Shown here: piece by piece, positions 22,305 to 33,811 of the stretch
Layout: each line of letters starts with the position of its first letter
How positions within the stretch are numbered: position 1 is the first letter of the stretch
Assembly (NCBI GenBank): GCA_009809945.1
Contig: WTPW01001565.1
Coordinates: 11,840-75,839, forward strand
Origin: Gigaspora margarita
Lineage: Eukaryota > Glomeromycota > Glomeromycetes > Diversisporales > Gigasporaceae
Direction of reading: 5' to 3'
DNA length: 64,000 nucleotides
Translations under genes and position numbers: made by a program
Notes under the pieces: generated by a model
Seen by the model: only the letters and a program-made list of their open reading frames with translations
Databases searched by the model: none
Told to the model about the DNA's origin: nothing

Positions 22305-23850
22305 CTAGATCAGATCTGACCTAGCTAAGACCCCTATAATATATATTATATATCTTATATTATATATTGGACCTAATAATTGCTCTACCCCCTCTACACC
22401 CTAAAAAATTAGCTGATAAATGGCACTCTTTTAAGTATGCTAGACAACTTGGTCCTTTGCTTATAGGAGCACATATGGGAAAAGCTAGTATAACTCTTAA
22501 TAAGCCTATTATTGTTGGAGCATTAGTCTTGGGCCTTAGCAAGCTTCACATGCACCACTTTTGGTATGAATATGTAAAAGAGAGATAGGGTAATAACGTC
22601 CAGCTCAGATATTGGATACAGCTCATTTTTATTTATAGTTGAAACTAAGGATATCTATAAAGACATAGAAGAACGACCTGATTTCTTTAACCTTAATGGG
22701 AGATACAACTATTAGCAAATATAAAGATGAAACTCCAGATAGTGTAATTACAAAATCCTATCATATTCAAGCCAAGTCTTATCACTATGTTTTGGTAGAT
22801 AAGTCTGCAAAGTCTAAGCATAAAGGAGTTAGCAAAAAGGGTATGAGTGAAATGGCCACGAATTCATATATGCCAGCTTTAGAAGGGTCCTTGTTAAATA
22901 ATTCAGTAGATAGATCATTATTATCAGAGTAAGAAGCTATGCAAATTGAGGCAGATTCTATGACTCTAGTATATTGAGATTGTCTCTTTGGTAATGAAGT
23001 ATTCTATGCCAAGAATATAGGTATCTGATCAAAAGACCATATATTATCTTTGGTCAAATCAGAAAAGAAGGCTCTTTGCCCTATAGATACTAAGCATTGG
23101 ATATTATCTGATAAAATAACTAGTTTTCCATATGGTCATTGGCATATACAAGTATATAAAAATTTTATATCAAATGGAATATCTTCAGAATTGGCTGAAA
23201 AAAGAGCTTTAAGCATTAAGCTCTCAAAGAAGTATCAAAATGAATATGTATCCATATATCTAGCTTATAGCAATAAGTTAGATAAATTGATATATTATAA
23301 ATTATATAGTTAAAGTTAATATTTTTTCAAATATAAAAATGTTTAGACCCAAAGAGTCATTGCGAAGCAATAATGATTATGCCCAATACATGTTAACCAA
23401 ATATGGGTTAAACTATATCAATAATTTAAAACATCAGAAGCTTGGTTATAATTTGTAAAGTATCATCTACCTAAATATATACATAAATATTTATTAATAC
23501 TAGGATATGGTATTAATAGAAAGGATTATTGAAAAAATTTTGTATTCTATATTAAAAATAATCTAACCAGAAATAAATCTATAGCTAATAACTCTAGATC
23601 TGAAAAAATATTGCTTTTCAATAAATTTAGAGAGTTTAAAGCCCAAGTAGTATATTTTAAAACTTTGTATATAAAAAATCATTTAGCAACTATTATCCAG
23701 CAAGCATATTATTTATAGAAAAAATAAATAAATTCAGCTAAAATAATCCAATATGCTATAATAAAATGGCTTTATCAAGCTGATAGACTATTTGTAAAAT
23801 ATGCTCAGAATCGGTATTATCAAATTGCAAAAAGGCAGATTAGTAGTACA

Positions 23851-24106
23851 TAGAGTTCTGCAATTTGATTTGATTTGCTTCAATCAAATATTCAATCTCA
23901 AATCCAATTTAAATACAAAAATTTCAAATTAAATCAAATTCAAATTGACAAAATATTCGATTCGATTTGAAAATATTTAATAAAAATTACAAATAAATTT
24001 GATTTGATTTGATTTGATCAAATCAAATTCAAATCAAGAGCTTATTCAATTTGATCAAATTCAAATATGTCTAATATTCAATTCAATTTGACTTTGAGAA
24101 ACCCTA
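23851..24106. mobile_element. TAGGGTTCC-family hAT-type MITE, copy 3
   Basis: Begins TAGAGTTCTGCAATTTG and ends GAAACCCTA, diverged from the family ends. The 8-bp flanks GTAGTACA and GTAGTATG match at six of eight. The interior has the same TTTGATTTGAAATTC words. It is inserted in copy A and looks older than copies 1 and 2. Confidence 0.7.
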
Positions 24107-24373
24107 GTAGTATGTGACCTATAGGTCACAATGTCATGTGACTACTGCACTATATACTGCACCTTATATAACATAGTACATGACCTTGAATTGAAATTTG
24201 GTTATCCTATAGGTATGATTTATTGTTATACATGTGAATGTTTAATATTTGTTGGCTGCTCGAGGTCACATTCTTATAAAAATAATATTAATATAATATT
24301 TGTTTATTATTGTGAAGCAATGATACTTTAGGTCTATAAACAATTGGCTGATATGGGCAATATTCGTAGAATG

Positions 24374-24523
24374 CTTCAAGTTGGTGTTTTTGATATTTTT
24401 TTTAAGAAATTATGAATTCCAAGAATTCTAAAATTACATGAAATATTTCAAGTTGGTGTTCTTGATTTTTTTTTTAAGAAAATTATGAATTCCAAGAATT
24501 CTAAAATTACTATGAATATTTTA
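24374..24523. repeat. 72-bp tandem duplication
   Basis: Two direct copies with TTCAAGTTGGTGTT and TATGAATTCCAAGAATTC, start-to-start distance 72 bp, differing by a few bases. Confidence 0.85.
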
Positions 24524-25214
24524 ATTCTCAGAATCTTTATATTTTATAAAAATGATGAATTTCTATGAACATTATTTAGAACTTCTTAAAAAATTACCTC
24601 TTTCTATAAAAAAAAATATGGAATCATCTTATATCTAGATTATATAATCCTTTATCAAAAGAACAGACAAGTAGTATTCATCCTGATATTGAAGTATTGC
24701 TAATTAGTGAAGTTGATAAATATGAAAAGAAAAAGAATCGGCAATATTATAGACCCAAAGAGATATTGCTTTACAATAAACTTTTAGATAATACTAAGTC
24801 CCAAAGGGTTATTGCTCTGGAATACTCTGAAGAAGAGGTTAATGCTAGAATTAAAGAAGCTACAGATAATTTATGTTAAGAATTATTAAATCTACTGAGA
24901 AAACCTTAAAAACTATTAAGTAACAGAAAGATATAGAATGCAATCAAATTAAGATAGATATGGCTAATTGGAATACAAAATTATTCAAACTTACATTAAA
25001 AAAATATATTCAAGATGGTACTATATATAATCTTATTCATGCATTAGAATAAAAAGATGGTAAGTTATATCCTGATATATCTAAAAAGAATTGATTTATA
25101 TATTTTTTTCATATAGAAATATCTCGCACTTGTAATATATATTGTGAAGCAATAATCTTTTGGGACTTAATTATTTTTTTATTGCAGAGCAATAGCTTTT
25201 TGAGCCTAGACCTG

Positions 25215-26570
25215 GGTCATAATTAGAAGAAGAGATAAAATCTTAAATCTCTAATTTATCATCTAATAACTTGCTTTGCAATAAATTATTTTTACTAGAT
25301 AGATTAAAATTTGGGCTAAAACTTGCAGGAGCATGCCATTTTTCTAATAATACATCATTATCCTTACTAGACTGACTAGAAGAATCAGTAGATACTTGGA
25401 CCGAATCATGCTTGTGAAAAGTTAGGTTGATTTCTGGTTTAAATATCCCTTTCTGGGACTTATATACTGAAAGAGATATAGTAATTACTTTACCTTTATG
25501 TATTAACTTGAATTCACGCTTGACAATAGGCTTCCATCCAGCATGATCAAGCAAAAGAGTAGCTAATAATATCCAAGGTTTATCATCATCCATGACTAGA
25601 AAGTCTTCTGTAATTGTACAGCTATTATCTCTATAACCAAAAGTAATTAGTATATTATAACAAGTTACAATAGATTCTAAAGAATTATTATGCTATTTTA
25701 CAGAAGGTTTTTTATTTTTGTCAATATTTATTCCTAATAGTTTTGCAAGACCTTTTGATTTAAGAGAGCAGTTTGCTCCACTATCTATTAATGCACTAGG
25801 TACTTGAATATTTTTTCCTGATAGTGAAGTAATTTAGCAAGTAATAGTTGCAACATCATTAGGAATAATATTACAAATAAAATTAATTTCTATAGGTTTT
25901 GGCCATGAAATTTCTGCTTCCAGTTGTATTTCTTCTGGGGCCTTTTGGGATAGTGTATTTGCTTGCTAGAAAGCAATTTGAATTAGATCAGATATTGGAT
26001 GTAAAATATATAAGAATACTATAGTAATCTCATGCCAGAACTTTTCTTGTTCTTTGTCTGAGAAATTTGAAATAAAATGATTTAGAACAGAATCTTTTTA
26101 GTGCAATGAATTTGGCATTAATTATATTATATCCATTAATAGATACTTTTTTAGATTGTGTATGAGTAAATAAATCAACCATTGATTATAAAATAGCAAA
26201 AAATGCTTTTAGGCTAATATTATCTGTAAGAATTTTAAGTAACCTAATATCTTTACTGCTCTTTTTATCAGAAGAGGCATTACAAGATTTTTTGCTAAAA
26301 GTTTTTGGTTTGGCACTTTTGCACTTTTTTGATCTCTTGGTATCAGAATAAGTTATTATTTTTTTTGTAGCATTGATTTTGTATTCTTCTGCATCACTTT
26401 CTGAATTACTAGACTCACTGGTCCCAGAGAGACCAGATCCTGATTCATTTCATGAATATACCAAAGTATTGGGTTTAATTTCATTTTCACTAAATGTCAT
26501 ACTATTTTCACTATTGCTAGAGTCTGAAGATGATTTATCTGAAATTATATGGACATTAACACATTTTGAT
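25215..26570 (-). pseudogene. Retropepsin-like and basic linker, copy A (fossil)
   Basis: Minus-strand frames with the aspartic-protease signature: an active-site-type ALIDSGANCS near 25780, followed downstream (towards 25580) by the ILLATLLLDHAG part that aligns with ILLGTPWLDQAG in copy B. Upstream, towards 26570, is a Ser/Asp/Lys-rich linker. Retropepsins normally cut a Gag polyprotein, and a Gag-like region lies directly upstream on the same strand. It is broken, with roughly ten breaks, and is interrupted at 26573-26885 by a MITE. Confidence 0.7.
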
Positions 26571-26572
26571 CA

Positions 26573-26885
26573 GGTGGCAATTATTTTGCCAATAATCACT
26601 TTACTGATATAATATTTCACTAACAATTATTTACCAACACTTCATTTTACTAACAGTTTTCACTGAAGCTTATTTTACTAACAAAGTAATTCTGGTTATT
26701 GTTGTTAGGGTCAGAGTAGGGGTCAGGGTAAATTAGTATTAAAGATAGTGTGCTTTTTTAAAAAAAAACTCATTGGTAAAATGAGTATCAGTAAAACAAA
26801 CTATTGTTAAAATGAACTTGTTAGTGAATATTTGTTAGTGAAATATTATGTTGGTGAAGTGATTGTTAGCAAAATAATACGGACC
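26573..26885. mobile_element. MITE with 11-bp duplication inside Gag block
   Basis: Terminal inverted repeats of about 70 bp share ATTATTTTGC, AATCACTT and ATAATATTTCACTAACAA. The flanking direct repeat CATTTTGATCA is 11 bp (26562-26572, 26886-26896), within the 8-11 bp range of Mutator-like elements. The centre has a TTAGGGTCAGAGTAGGGGTC tract, a degenerate telomere-like repeat. Confidence 0.8.
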
Positions 26886-28900
26886 CATTTTGATCAACTA
26901 GATGATTTTTTTTTATAATTTGATTTAGTCTTGCAATAAGAAGATTTGGGCTTGCTAGAAATCTTTTTCTTAGCTTTAGCAATTTTAGTCAAATTGATAT
27001 AAAGGTCTTTTAATTGTCTATGCATATTCTCTATAGGATCATTATCTGTAACTTTAACTTTCTTTATTACCAGTTTTGGAGGTAAATCAGGTTTGGAAAT
27101 AGGAACAAATTCTGGAATCTCTCCAGCAAACTATTGTATAAATCCACCCATATTTGTATCTTGTATAATTTGAGAGGTTCCTGAAGGTTTGGCATGTACA
27201 ATTGAGATAGTTGTAAAGAAATCAGTTGAGATAGCACAAAGTGCTGAGTCTTTGACTCTTGAATAGATGGTATCATAGATTTTATCAAGTTTTCAACTTC
27301 AGTTTTGGTCATAGCTATATTGCTTGAATAATTGTCTTTTCTATAAGATTTATCTGTTAATGCTGAAGCTGAATGTAGATAAGCTCTAGATAATTGCTCT
27401 ATCTTATATTTTTCAATTTCTTCAAGTTCTGTAAGCAATTCAGATACTGGTCTGTTAATTCCAATGCATCAAAATTCTAATTGATTATCAGAAGAAATGC
27501 TACAAATAAATTGTAATCAAATTTGTTGTTTATCAATACTAGCAAGCCTAGCAAGTTTACATAACTTGGAATAGAAATGACTAACAGGATTACTATCTTG
27601 AACTATTGAACCAAAGAGCATTTGTTGTTTTTCTAAAGTGACTATAAGATAGTTAGTTTTAAGCCAGTATATTGCTTGACCAAGTCAGATTCCATTTGCC
27701 ACTACAGATTGATCAACATTGGCATTTGGTGCATTGGGTAATCAATCAGTTGGTCGTCTATCTGCAAAAGACCAATTTTCATCAAATACTATATAAGCAG
27801 AAATAACAATATTTTCAGCCTGACCTATAGCTTTATATCTTAAATTTGCACCAAGTTGTACTGCTATTCGTCCTTGAGCCAGAGCTAAAGTAGCTTGTCC
27901 AGTATTATCTAATAAATTTCTCAATTTCCAATTCTTTCTTCAAAGAGATTTTTTATACCAATCTTTAGCATCATCTTTAAGACATGTTTCAAAAAGACCA
28001 TGTAATTGAATTTTGTGAGCATGTCCAGCTGTTACATCAATTCCTACAGCCACAAGATATGAGCAAAAAGAATCAATAAATTTTTCAGGATCCTCATTGA
28101 GATAGCCATAAAAATTTGGGTATGGGTATCCTGCTATTCCTCTATATTGGTTATTTATAGGTTGATTATTCTGAAGTGCAAAAATTTGCTGATTTAAATT
28201 ATTAATTAATTGTTCAGAATTTCATGTCTGAGTTTTCACTTACTCCACTTGTTATCCAGTTAAATATCAGCAAATAATAGGTCATTTTTTAGAGGTTTGC
28301 ACTTATTTTTCTATTTGATGTACCAGTTTTTTGTAAGATTTAAGAGATGTGTAGTAATTGTCCCATCTGTCTTATATTTTTGTAGTTGCTGTCGGGTTTG
28401 TTTATTTAAGAGATGCAATGCAAATTTTTCTTGAATTAATTCACTAACCTGTCTATTTTTATCACAATATGAAATTACTAGCAATGCAATTCTTTCGCTT
28501 TATTATTATAAGCTATAGTTATTAAATTCAAGTCTATTTTAGTATCATATCGTCTTTGTTGTTCACAGGTTAAGTCCTGTTGGAGAGAATTATAATCATT
28601 TTGAAGCATAGCTAACTGGGTTTGTAAATTTGCTAACCAGGTTTGAAAATCTGCTACTTGATTTTCTGCATAAATTGCTCATGTATTCGTCCATGAATAT
28701 ATATCTAGTACCAACTCTTCAAACTTATCTCTGGCTTCAATAATTATTTTAAGATTTTCTTTAATACTATCTAATAAAGGTGCTATTGTAATTGGGCTTT
28801 CAAAATATTTTCTAATGCTATTAACTCCTCATATAATTCTATATTTCTGGATTGTAGCTTGATTTTCAATATGTGATATTTGTTGTTGGGCCATATCTGT
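26886..28900 (-). pseudogene. Gag-like capsid region, copy A (fossil)
   Basis: Minus-strand stretches read as a retrotransposon Gag domain: an FYGYLNEDPEKFIDSF pattern near 28110, the AKDWY pattern near 27970, and RNLLDNTGQA near 27920, where retroviral and Gypsy capsids have the F-G-EDP...WY arrangement. Further pieces at 27742-27924 and 27067-27438 continue it. It has roughly ten to fifteen breaks. No reverse transcriptase follows; its neighbours are a DNA polymerase and an integrase. The same block is found at 61600-63100 in copy B. Confidence 0.7.
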
Positions 28901-28987
28901 ATTGAAACTATGATTTTTGAATCTATAGTATTATAGGAATTTTTATACAAAACAAGAATTTTTTTTATTAAGCTTGTCTATTTTATT

Positions 28988-29293
28988 CTAAAAAAATGCT
29001 AACTGCTTTTCTAAATAATCTATATAATTTTCTTGCTTTTCAGACTCTTTTAATACATTTTCTATCGATTTTATAAGATTAGAAATTTCTAATCTCAATG
29101 GATCTAGCTCCTTATCCCAAATCAAGATTTCTTTTTCAAAATAATTAATATAATCCTCTTTTGTGACAAGATCCTGTTGTAACTTGCAGACTCGATCTTG
29201 TATTGCTAATAAATTACCTTTAAATTGTTTGATTCTTTTATTATCTCCTCCTTCTTGCAATATTTTTTTGGAAGAAACTAATAAGTTTATCAT
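28988..29293 (-). CDS. Coiled-coil protein of copy A
   Basis: A single open frame of 101 codons, rich in Lys, Glu, Leu and Ile with heptad-like spacing (stretches such as KLQQDLVTKEDYINYFEKE), predicted to be almost wholly helical coiled coil. Family and function are not recognised. It is the first minus-strand frame beside the divergently transcribed integrase, which starts 56 bp away. A homologous frame occupies 63120-63420 in copy B. Confidence 0.55.
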   Translation of the reverse strand: MINLLVSSKKILQEGGDNKRIKQFKGNLLAIQDRVCKLQQDLVTKEDYINYFEKEILIWDKELDPLRLEISNLIKSIENVLKESEKQENYIDYLEKQLAFF

Positions 29294-29349
29294 TTTTTCT
29301 TAAAAACTATGTAATCACTATATATTGTTTTTGGGCTTATGAAAAAAGA

Positions 29350-30462
29350 TTGTCTGTTCCTATAATAAAAATAGATTCTGAAAAAGCTTATGAACTAGAT
29401 ATATCTATTGCTTTATGTAAAATTTATTATCAAACTAATAGCTATCAAAGAACTGCAAAAAAATTGTATGAAGCTTCTCTAAAAGCCAGATACAATTTTT
29501 TTATAGATGAAGTGCATAATTGGCTTGAAAAACAGGCTTTATATCAGATTCATAAACCCTGCCTAAATTTATTTCTAGAGCCTCATTTAATAGTATACAG
29601 ATTCCTAATGAATATCACCAAGCTGATATTCTTTATATGTCTCATGATATAATTAATAACAAAATATATAAATATTGTTTATTTATAGTTGATGTTGCTT
29701 CAAAATATAAGTGTGAATTCTTTAACAGATAAAACATCTAGTAGTGTGGCTAAACTTTTAAAAAAGTTTATAGTAATTCCAAGTGCTCTCTTATTTGGCC
29801 TAAATTATTAATAATCGATCCTGGTTCAGAATTAAATCTGATTGTTAAGAATTAATAGAAAAACATAATGTTAAAATTAAGATTAGCACATCTCATAGAA
29901 GTCAGGCTATTGTTGAAAGATTTAATCGTACTTTGGCAGAAAAATTGTTTCATTTATAGGATGCCTCTGAGTTATTGTTACCTATATTCAAAAGATTGAG
30001 AGCTTGGGTTAGAAATCTTTATATAATTATTGATAATCTTAATAATTCAGTAACTAAATTAATTAGCATGGCTCTTGCTAAGCTATAAAAATGAAAGATT
30101 ATTTCAATAACTTCTAAATTATGCAATGGACCCATGGGCTTTGATGAATCCAAGCTATCTTATAATACCTCTGTAAGATATTTACTTGAACCTGGTGAGC
30201 TAGAAAGTGGTTTTAAGTGTGCAACTGATATGAATTGGTCTCTTCAGATTTATTATATTTATGAAGCTTTGGTGCAAAAGAATCAGCCTATTTTATATTG
30301 GCTAGAAGATAATAAGGGCAATAGACCAAAGCAGTCTTTTGTATCAGAAGAGCTTCAAATCATTCATCCTATTCTGAATTACCTCCTCAGTGGGTGCTCA
30401 CAAATTAAAAAATTCTTCTGCTTCTTTATCAATCTGGGCTTCTTTAACAAAATGATCTTTAG
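29350..30462 (+). pseudogene. Polinton-type integrase, copy A (fossil)
   Basis: Retroviral-superfamily (rve) integrase. Visible landmarks are the ADILYMSH...IVDVASKYK block near 29620-29710, the IVERFNRTL block near 29910-29945, and the C-terminal part at 30134-30400 with VRYLLEPGELESG and FVSEELQIIHP, a pattern I associate with integrases of Polintons and Ginger-like DNA elements. It is broken, with about six breaks, and its gene is followed immediately by the hAT element at 30471. Confidence 0.75.
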
Positions 30463-30670
30463 CTAATTTGTAGTGTTCTGACCTGGATGCAATTTTCTGA
30501 CCTGGGTCACCCGTATAAATTAAAATCGGGTAACCCGGGTGAATACGGGTTGCATAAAAAACTATTAAAAATAGAAAATAACCAAGTATTGACAATTGTA
30601 CAACTCAAACTATTTTTATTAGCGCTCTAAAATAAAATTGCTACTTGCATTTTTTATTAACAAAAAAAAT

Positions 30671-33163
30671 TTAAAACGATAAAATTGCATCAGAATTCCT
30701 TTTCATAAACATCATTTTGTTTACAAGCCTTGGATTTAATCGGTTGCGCTTAGTAGTAATAAGATTACCTGCATCCGAAAATAACCTTTCACTGGGCTCG
30801 GAAGATGCAGGGATAGATAAGTATTTTCTGGCCAATTTTGCTACGTTAGGAAATTTCGTTTTCCAATTCGCCCACCAATCAAATAGATTCTCATTATCTT
30901 TAGCAAGAGGTGTTCGTATAGAATCCAAGTAATATTCTAATTCATCTAAAGGACCAGAGTTAAGATTGTTTGTAGCAGTGCCAAAAATTGATGAATGTAA
31001 TNGACCANGGCGAATATCACTATTTTTTGAAGTTTCAGATGTTGATGCCNTTGTTTGTTCTAAATTTGTAGCAATTAATAATTCAAATTGATGTGTTAAT
31101 TCAGCCTTAGCTTCTTCCTGAGTTTTTTCATCCCAACTAGAGAGTGTTTTCAAGNGTNGATCCAAAAGGGATGCCAACANACCAGTCATTACAGGTTCAT
31201 TCCAGTAATCAAACAAGGAGTTATAAATGATACTTCGCATTGTTTTAATTACTTGAGCATTTTGTAATAAATTGTTTGATGAATTAGTAGAGGTAACTCT
31301 ATTTGAATCTATTTGGCGATGGTTTGTTAAAGCTTCAGAAATTTCAAAGTCTGATTCGTCGCTATCATCATCAGATGATTCTTCGTGGCGAAAGCTTGGC
31401 GTATCTTCTAAATAAATTTAAAAAATTTAATAAATTATTAATAAAGTTAATTGCTACTACTATACTAGTAAGCCGTATCTGTCTTACCCTCTTCATTTAA
31501 AATATCATCAGTTATTTCAACATTAGCAAATGTATACTTAAGGGCTTGAATTAAAGGGTAAATAATTGATAAAGTAGCATATTTGGAGCCACTAAAATAG
31601 GTAGTTGCATCATCAAATGGTTCCATCAAAGTTACAATCTGACTTAATAAATCCCACTCATGAGGTAATAAAAGTAATTTTTTTAGCTTTCGACCATCAG
31701 CTCTATCATCTGGATTATATGATAAAGGTAATGTCGCATCTAACCATTCAATTGCTTTACGCAATTTAATCAGACGTTTCCATGAATGGTACTTCGGTTC
31801 CATCTCGTCTCCACATCTGCGATACTTCGTAAAATAGGTTNTTCAGAACCTGCAACATTTACTAGCAAGTCATCTGAATCGCTATCATTGGAACTTGATG
31901 CTTCAGCCAAATTATAGTTTTGGGTTTGTGAATGCTGCCGATATTCTTGTTGTGCATTATCTAGACNCTCGCTTTGTTTGGNAGATTTAGTAAAAAATTT
32001 AACTAATTTTTTGATTCTTTTAATGTAAAAATTTGTTTTTTTAAAGGCACGAGTAACTGAAAGTTGCAAAGTGTGAGCTGCACAGNGCAGACGTTCAACA
32101 CCTTCCCANAACCTCATTGCCTTAACCATATTACTACCGTTGTCTGTTATAATACAACTAATTTTTCCATCTAACCCAAATTCAAAAACTTTTTTTTTTA
32201 AAATCGCAACTATATTTTCAGCTGAATACGGATACAGCATACGCTCCATACAAAGAAAACAATCATATATTTTAAAATCATCTGATAGCCAATGGAGTGT
32301 TATGCCTATATATCCATGGCTACTTCTTGAGGTCCACAGGTCAGTCGTTAAAGACGCTGATTCACATGTATTGTTTAATAATTTTTTTAAATTGTTCACT
32401 GCATTGGGATAGTTGCTAATAATTTCTTTCTTTATCCCTTTATCAGTAGAAAGATGAAAGGCCGGGTCAATAATTTTTATCATCTTCTGGTAACCCTTTC
32501 CTTTAATAGCATTAAATGACACATTGTCAACGACAATCCATTCAGTTATTGCCTGTCGAATCTCACGATTTCGTGATTCTTTATGCATTTTAATAATTTT
32601 AGACTGTTCAAAAACTTCAGGTATTGTCTGTTGAATAGCATAATTATGATTCTATANAATAATATAAGTATTTATTAATAACAATTAATTGTATCAAAAT
32701 ATTAAATGTTAATTAATATACTTACTTTATTCCGATTTTCATGTAGGTCATGCTTGTCTTGAAGATGGCCGCTCATATTTCCTGTACTACNGTCATGTAG
32801 AAATTTGTGACCACACTTAACTTCTTGATTATTTAAATTCATCATTTTAACTTTACATACATCAAATATCCCATCTTCACTCAACTCAAAATACCCCCAT
32901 ACCCAACTTGACTTTATATATTGCCGCTTAGGTTTTGGTTGATTAAANTTTCTTTTTTTTGTAAAAGGAGTTGCGCTGCTAGAACTGATAGATATATTAT
33001 CACTGGTCTNACAATTTAAAGAAGAGGTAGGTTCTTCAGAAAGTTCAAAAGATGTAGATTCTTCAGAAAGTTCAAAAGATGTATGGTTTTCAAAAAGTTC
33101 AAGAGGCGTAGNTTCTTCAGAAAGTTCATAAGTATAATTGCCTTCGTTATCACTCATCGTCAA
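30671..33163 (-). CDS. BED-finger hAT transposase, three exons
   Basis: Cut-and-paste transposase. Exon 1 (33163-32726) begins MTMSDNEGN, has a repeated SFELSEEST block and then a BED zinc finger with Cys near 32850 and 32810 and a closing His pair (HLQDKH). Exon 2 (32651-31488) carries the RNase-H-like core with TTDLWTS, the CIITDNGSNMVKA aspartate and CAAHTLQL. Exon 3 (31407-30671) ends in the hAT dimerisation domain (YLSIPASSEPSERLFSDAG). Introns at 32652-32725 and 31408-31487 have GTAAG donors and TAG acceptors and preserve frame. One frameshift near 31800, in the stretch after VETRWN, and several N codons remain. The protein length is near that of the family. Confidence 0.85.
31408..31487 (-). 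other. Intron 2 of hAT transposase
   Basis: On the minus strand it starts GTAAGACAG and ends TTTATTTAG; 80 bp. Removing it joins an acidic NEE stretch to EDTPSFRHEE in frame. Confidence 0.8.
32652..32725 (-). other. Intron 1 of hAT transposase
   Basis: On the minus strand it starts GTAAGTATATT and ends TATAG; 74 bp. Removing it keeps the frame from HENRNK into NHNYAIQQ. Confidence 0.8.
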
Positions 33164-33628
33164 AAAAAAAGAAAAGCTCTAAAAAAAGTAAAAAATGTTT
33201 GGGCAATAATGTTGAATACGTATATTAGACGTTGCAGTATTTGGGAAATTGTATTAAAATAAAACTGATTGAATTTCTCTTTTGAATGGATGATAAAAGT
33301 TTTTTTATAATATACGTATTGGTATTTAAGATCAACGATCAAATCTTTTTTATAGTCGGTAAAAGCCGGTATATTTTTCTAGCATTTCCGGCACCATACG
33401 TATCTAACCGATTTGACCTGGGTTACAAATTGAAGACCCGGGTTACCCGTTTTGACACGGGTGACCCGGGTTATTACAAACCGGTTCGGAACTCTACTAA
33501 TTTGTAATATAGCTTATATAATTTTATAATAGAACTAAGAATCTTTGAATCATTGCTATACCAAGATTTGCAATCATTCATAGTTTTATTATATTTGTCT
33601 TCATTAGGAAATATAGTTATAGCTGAAT

Positions 33629-33811
33629 TTAATATATACTCTTCTGGGTCTTCTGCTTGATATAATTTTTTAATTCTTTCTTTAAAGTTTTGTATAAACT
33701 TGCCATCTTTTGGTTTTTTATAATAGAGCCTGCTTTAACTACATTAATTAAAGCTTGCTCAACTTCTTGGTATGTGGGCTTTGCTTTAGTTATTTGAATT
33801 TGTATATTCAT
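33629..33811 (-). CDS. Small Lys-rich frame at right end of copy A
   Basis: A 60-codon minus-strand frame beginning MNIQIQITKAKPTYQEVEQA, starting exactly at the inner edge of the right terminal repeat and reading inward. It looks mostly helical and is not recognised. It may be the first exon or remnant of a terminal gene of the Polinton-like element. Confidence 0.35.
   Translation of the reverse strand: MNIQIQITKAKPTYQEVEQALINVVKAGSIIKNQKMASLYKTLKKELKNYIKQKTQKSIY

Larger units (their letters stand above)
20862..22331. mobile_element. Possible hAT-type element with GGGTT word array
   Basis: Either side of the TAGGGTTCC MITE the sequence is built of AACCCAACCC and GGGTCAGG words (20862-20886, 21153-21290, 22305-22331). 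Candidate ends TAGAGATTTTAG and TAGGGGTCTTAG have roughly matching 8-bp AT-rich flanks. Boundaries are uncertain by several bases, and the flanks are low complexity. The solo LTR lies within it. Confidence 0.35.
20001..22430. mobile_element. Mosaic DNA element with TTA(A) flanks
   Basis: The left end AGGGAGGGTCATTTATCAGC pairs with the reverse complement of the right end, AGAGTGCCATTTATCAGC. TTAA flanks both sides (19997-20000, 22431-22434), fitting a TTA or TTAA target duplication. It interrupts the polymerase gene of copy A. Inside are two diverged copies of a 360-bp palindromic unit (20140-20520 and 21281-21640), a foldback MITE, a TAGGGTTCC MITE and a solo LTR. No transposase is visible. 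Confidence 0.7.
15410..23310 (+). pseudogene. Protein-primed DNA polymerase B, copy A (fossil)
   Basis: Family-B DNA polymerase of the protein-primed Polinton/virus type, expected to replicate the element from a terminal protein. Visible landmarks, in order, are the N-terminal part with APYMPQL near 16020, the exonuclease block IADFETN near 17240, the zinc-binding stretch with VWDHCHITGKFRGP near 17550-17600, the YLKTD-like block near 18090, and the late palm and C-terminal parts at 22360-23310. It is broken, with a few dozen breaks, and carries two large insertions (18416-19359 and 20001-22430). It agrees in order with the better preserved copy at 53010-57500. Confidence 0.8.
23340..25085 (+). 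other. Copy A region between polymerase and Gag block
   Basis: Fragments of reading frames rich in Lys, Ile and Asn, none of which I recognise (for example 24697-24879, 60 codons). The region contains repeated hairpin words around ATTGYGAAGCAAT at about 23359, 23608, 24307, 24760, 24805, 25139 and 25183, a 72-bp tandem duplication, and the TAGGGTTCC MITE. In copy B the equivalent interval is 57550-59900. Confidence 0.5.
30471..33496 (-). mobile_element. hAT transposon, nearly whole
   Basis: 3,026 bp. Ends TAGTGTTCTGACCTGG and, reverse-complemented, TAGAGTTCCGAACCGG fit YARNG. A perfect 8-bp duplication CTAATTTG lies at 30463-30470 and 33497-33504. Subterminal regions carry GC-rich words (GGGTAACCCGGGT, GACCCGGGTTACCCG), probable transposase-binding sites. 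It encodes one spliced transposase. About sixteen single N positions occur between 31002 and 33112, all inside this element. It is the youngest large insertion in copy A. Confidence 0.9.

Noticed and set aside
26373-26612. 79-codon plus-strand frame rich in Leu and Ser
   Set aside because: It is the antisense shadow of the Ser/Asp-rich linker in the Gag block and is cut by the MITE boundary.
26573-26885. Intron in the Gag block
   Set aside because: Long terminal inverted repeats and an 11-bp direct duplication identify it as a MITE; there are no splice-site features at the edges.
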